A stretch of DNA of 16,683 nucleotides from Pseudobacteriovorax antillogorgiicola (GTDB lineage: Bacteria; Bdellovibrionota_B; Oligoflexia; Oligoflexales; RGVZ01): contig CAMDGW010000032.1 in the NCBI GenBank assembly GCA_945897695.1, forward strand, positions 1 to 16,683, written 5' to 3'. Every line of letters begins with the position of its first letter. Position 1 is the stretch's first letter. Shown in pieces: positions 15,867-16,683 of the stretch. Made by a program: the position numbers and the translations under genes. The notes under the pieces were generated by a model. It did no database searches and was not told the origin of the DNA. It saw only the letters and a list, made by a program, of their open reading frames with translations.

Positions 15867-16244
15867 ATGCCACGTTCAAACGCAAAGAGTCTGAATAATC
15901 TGGACCGAGAATCAGTCATGATTGAATATGCCCCGATGATTAAAGGCTCAATTGCTCTCATTCAAGAACACAGCCGGATTCCACTAGATCGTGAAGATCT
16001 CATTGCAGCCGCACTGACGGGACTGTTTGAAGCCATGGATCAGTATAATCCCAAAAGCCACAAAAGCTTCCGGTCCCTAGCTGAACTGAACATCCGGCAT
16101 TCTTTACAGCAAGAAATCAAAGCGGCGGCTGATTTTTTCACTCACGTTAACTTGCAGCCAGTTGGTCCAGCAGAAGCAACAAAACACATGCCAGAGTTGA
16201 CTTACGGTTACGACTGGAAGGGGCACAAGTACCACGTACACTGA
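15867..16244 (+). CDS. Orphan sigma-70 region-2-like protein
   Basis: This 125-residue protein matches only region 2 of a sigma-70 family factor of the FliA/SigB type. EYAPMIKGSIALIQ (20-33) fits region 2.1, DREDLIAAALTGLFEAMDQYNP (from 41) fits the region 2.2 helix that binds the beta' clamp, and SFRSLAELNIRHSLQQEI (67-84) fits region 2.3, with Tyr of the usual FETYA replaced by Leu. There is no region 3 or region 4. The tail ends in KGHKYHVH. A sigma region 2 alone could bind core polymerase but not recognise a -35, so it may be a partial sigma acting with a partner, a competitor, or a decayed gene. The ATG has GGGAGG 9 nt upstream and the gene ends in an intrinsic terminator, which both argue for an expressed gene. 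Confidence 0.7.
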   Translation: MPRSNAKSLNNLDRESVMIEYAPMIKGSIALIQEHSRIPLDREDLIAAALTGLFEAMDQYNPKSHKSFRSLAELNIRHSLQQEIKAAADFFTHVNLQPVGPAEATKHMPELTYGYDWKGHKYHVH

Positions 16245-16249
16245 TGCAC

Positions 16250-16292
16250 CCAAAAAAATTGGGAGGCTGCAAAAAATTGCCCCCTCCCTTTT
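16250..16292. terminator. Bidirectional intrinsic terminator
   Basis: GGGAGG (16261-16266) pairs with CCTCCC (16282-16287), with an inner GCAA/TTGC stem and AAAA loop. On the plus strand it is followed by TTTTGTT. On the minus strand the run AATTTTTTT follows the stem. It lies between the convergent sigma-like gene and the right-edge gene and should stop transcription from both sides. Confidence 0.85.
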
Positions 16293-16314
16293 GTTAGCGT
16301 GCGATTAAAACTTG

Positions 16315-16683
16315 TTACTCAAGTTCAACTTTAGCCCTCTGTGTTGAAGACTTCTTAGCGGCCTGCTTAATTGGCATGCGAGCAACATGCAATTTACCAG
16401 TTTTTTTATCCCAGACACCAACCTTAATCGCCGTAAGTTCCTCACCTTCAAACCCCGGGCGTTTGATGACAAACTTTTTTTCCGTGTTAAATCGCATCGA
16501 AAACGTGATCCCAGAGTTTGGATTCTGAGGTTTTCCATCAGCGGTGAGATTTAAATCATCGTGACTGGGCATGAACATAACGCCCGTCGTGCCGCGCTGA
16601 ACGTACTCGCCGATAATCCAGACCCGTCCGTCGACCTCTCCACCATCATCATTAACAGTCAGTGTTACCGTGATTTGATCGTC
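16315..16683 (-). CDS. Unrecognised beta-rich protein, 5' part beyond the window
   Basis: The minus-strand frame is open from the right edge to a stop at 16315-16317, giving 122 residues of a C-terminus. An internal ATG at 16578 exists, but the frame continues upstream without a stop (ITVTLTVNDDGGEVDGRVWI), so the protein is almost certainly longer. The visible part is rich in short beta strands: a hydrophobic-alternating segment, a VWIIGEYVQRG segment, MRFNTEKKFVIKRPG, and IKVGVWDKKTGKLHVARMPI, ending in a lysine-rich tail. This is compatible with a beta-sandwich domain of a secreted or surface protein, but no family is recognised and no signal peptide can be judged. It ends before the bidirectional terminator. 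Confidence 0.7.
   Translation of the reverse strand, partial: DDQITVTLTVNDDGGEVDGRVWIIGEYVQRGTTGVMFMPSHDDLNLTADGKPQNPNSGITFSMRFNTEKKFVIKRPGFEGEELTAIKVGVWDKKTGKLHVARMPIKQAAKKSSTQRAKVELE

Overview
The window looks chromosomal, from a Gram-negative bacterium with a PilZ/c-di-GMP protein, a type IV pilus retraction-type ATPase and an outer-membrane TPR lipoprotein behind a secreted TPR solenoid. Intermediate base composition, strong GGAGG-type ribosome sites and this gene mix suggest the Bdellovibrionota (Bdellovibrio/Oligoflexus-like) or a neighbouring former deltaproteobacterial lineage. There is no rRNA or other marker, so this is an inference. I see no tRNA, rRNA, CRISPR array, insertion sequence or prophage gene.

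Left part (1-2903, minus strand): a compact operon reads gamma-carbonic-anhydrase-like protein, ABC ATPase, ABC-2 permease, second ABC-2 permease. The second permease starts at a TTG and runs off the left edge. The last three genes match the COG4586/COG4587/COG3694 exporter arrangement. A 379-bp gap with a possible short leader ORF separates it from the plus-strand genes.

Middle-left (3283-5383, plus): a short stand-alone M24 peptidase-fold protein, an unrecognised protein ending in a rhodanese-like domain without its cysteine, and a PilZ-domain protein behind a good extended -10 promoter. The PilZ gene converges on a minus-strand operon (5406-7650) of CPBP-family membrane protease, TrmL tRNA methyltransferase and a HisC-type aminotransferase, joined by 4-nt stop/start overlaps.

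Middle-right (7876-9810): an M17 leucyl aminopeptidase with complete metal and catalytic residues, a 52-residue protein that looks like a lone zinc finger (C-x2-C-x12-C-x3-H), and the decayed 5' part of a GNAT acetyltransferase gene with an in-frame TGA, ending inside the 3' end of the convergent pilT-like gene.

Right part (9789-16683): a PilT-like ATPase with a long N-terminal extension (a possible diverged second copy of the PilT N-terminal domain plus a Pro/Ala-rich linker with a perfect 9-bp tandem repeat) is transcribed divergently from a large secreted TPR-like protein and a TPR lipoprotein. The pair recalls the GltD/GltE (AgmU/AglT) components of myxobacterial-type gliding machinery, but this is a resemblance of architecture only. 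The shared intergenic region holds inverted repeats and hairpins. Then follow an orphan sigma-70 region-2 protein, a bidirectional intrinsic terminator, and the 3' end of an unrecognised minus-strand gene that enters from the right edge.

The most unusual items are the two-NTD PilT-like ATPase beside a possible gliding-type TPR pair, the sigma region-2-only protein, the miniature zinc-finger protein and the GNAT gene remnant.
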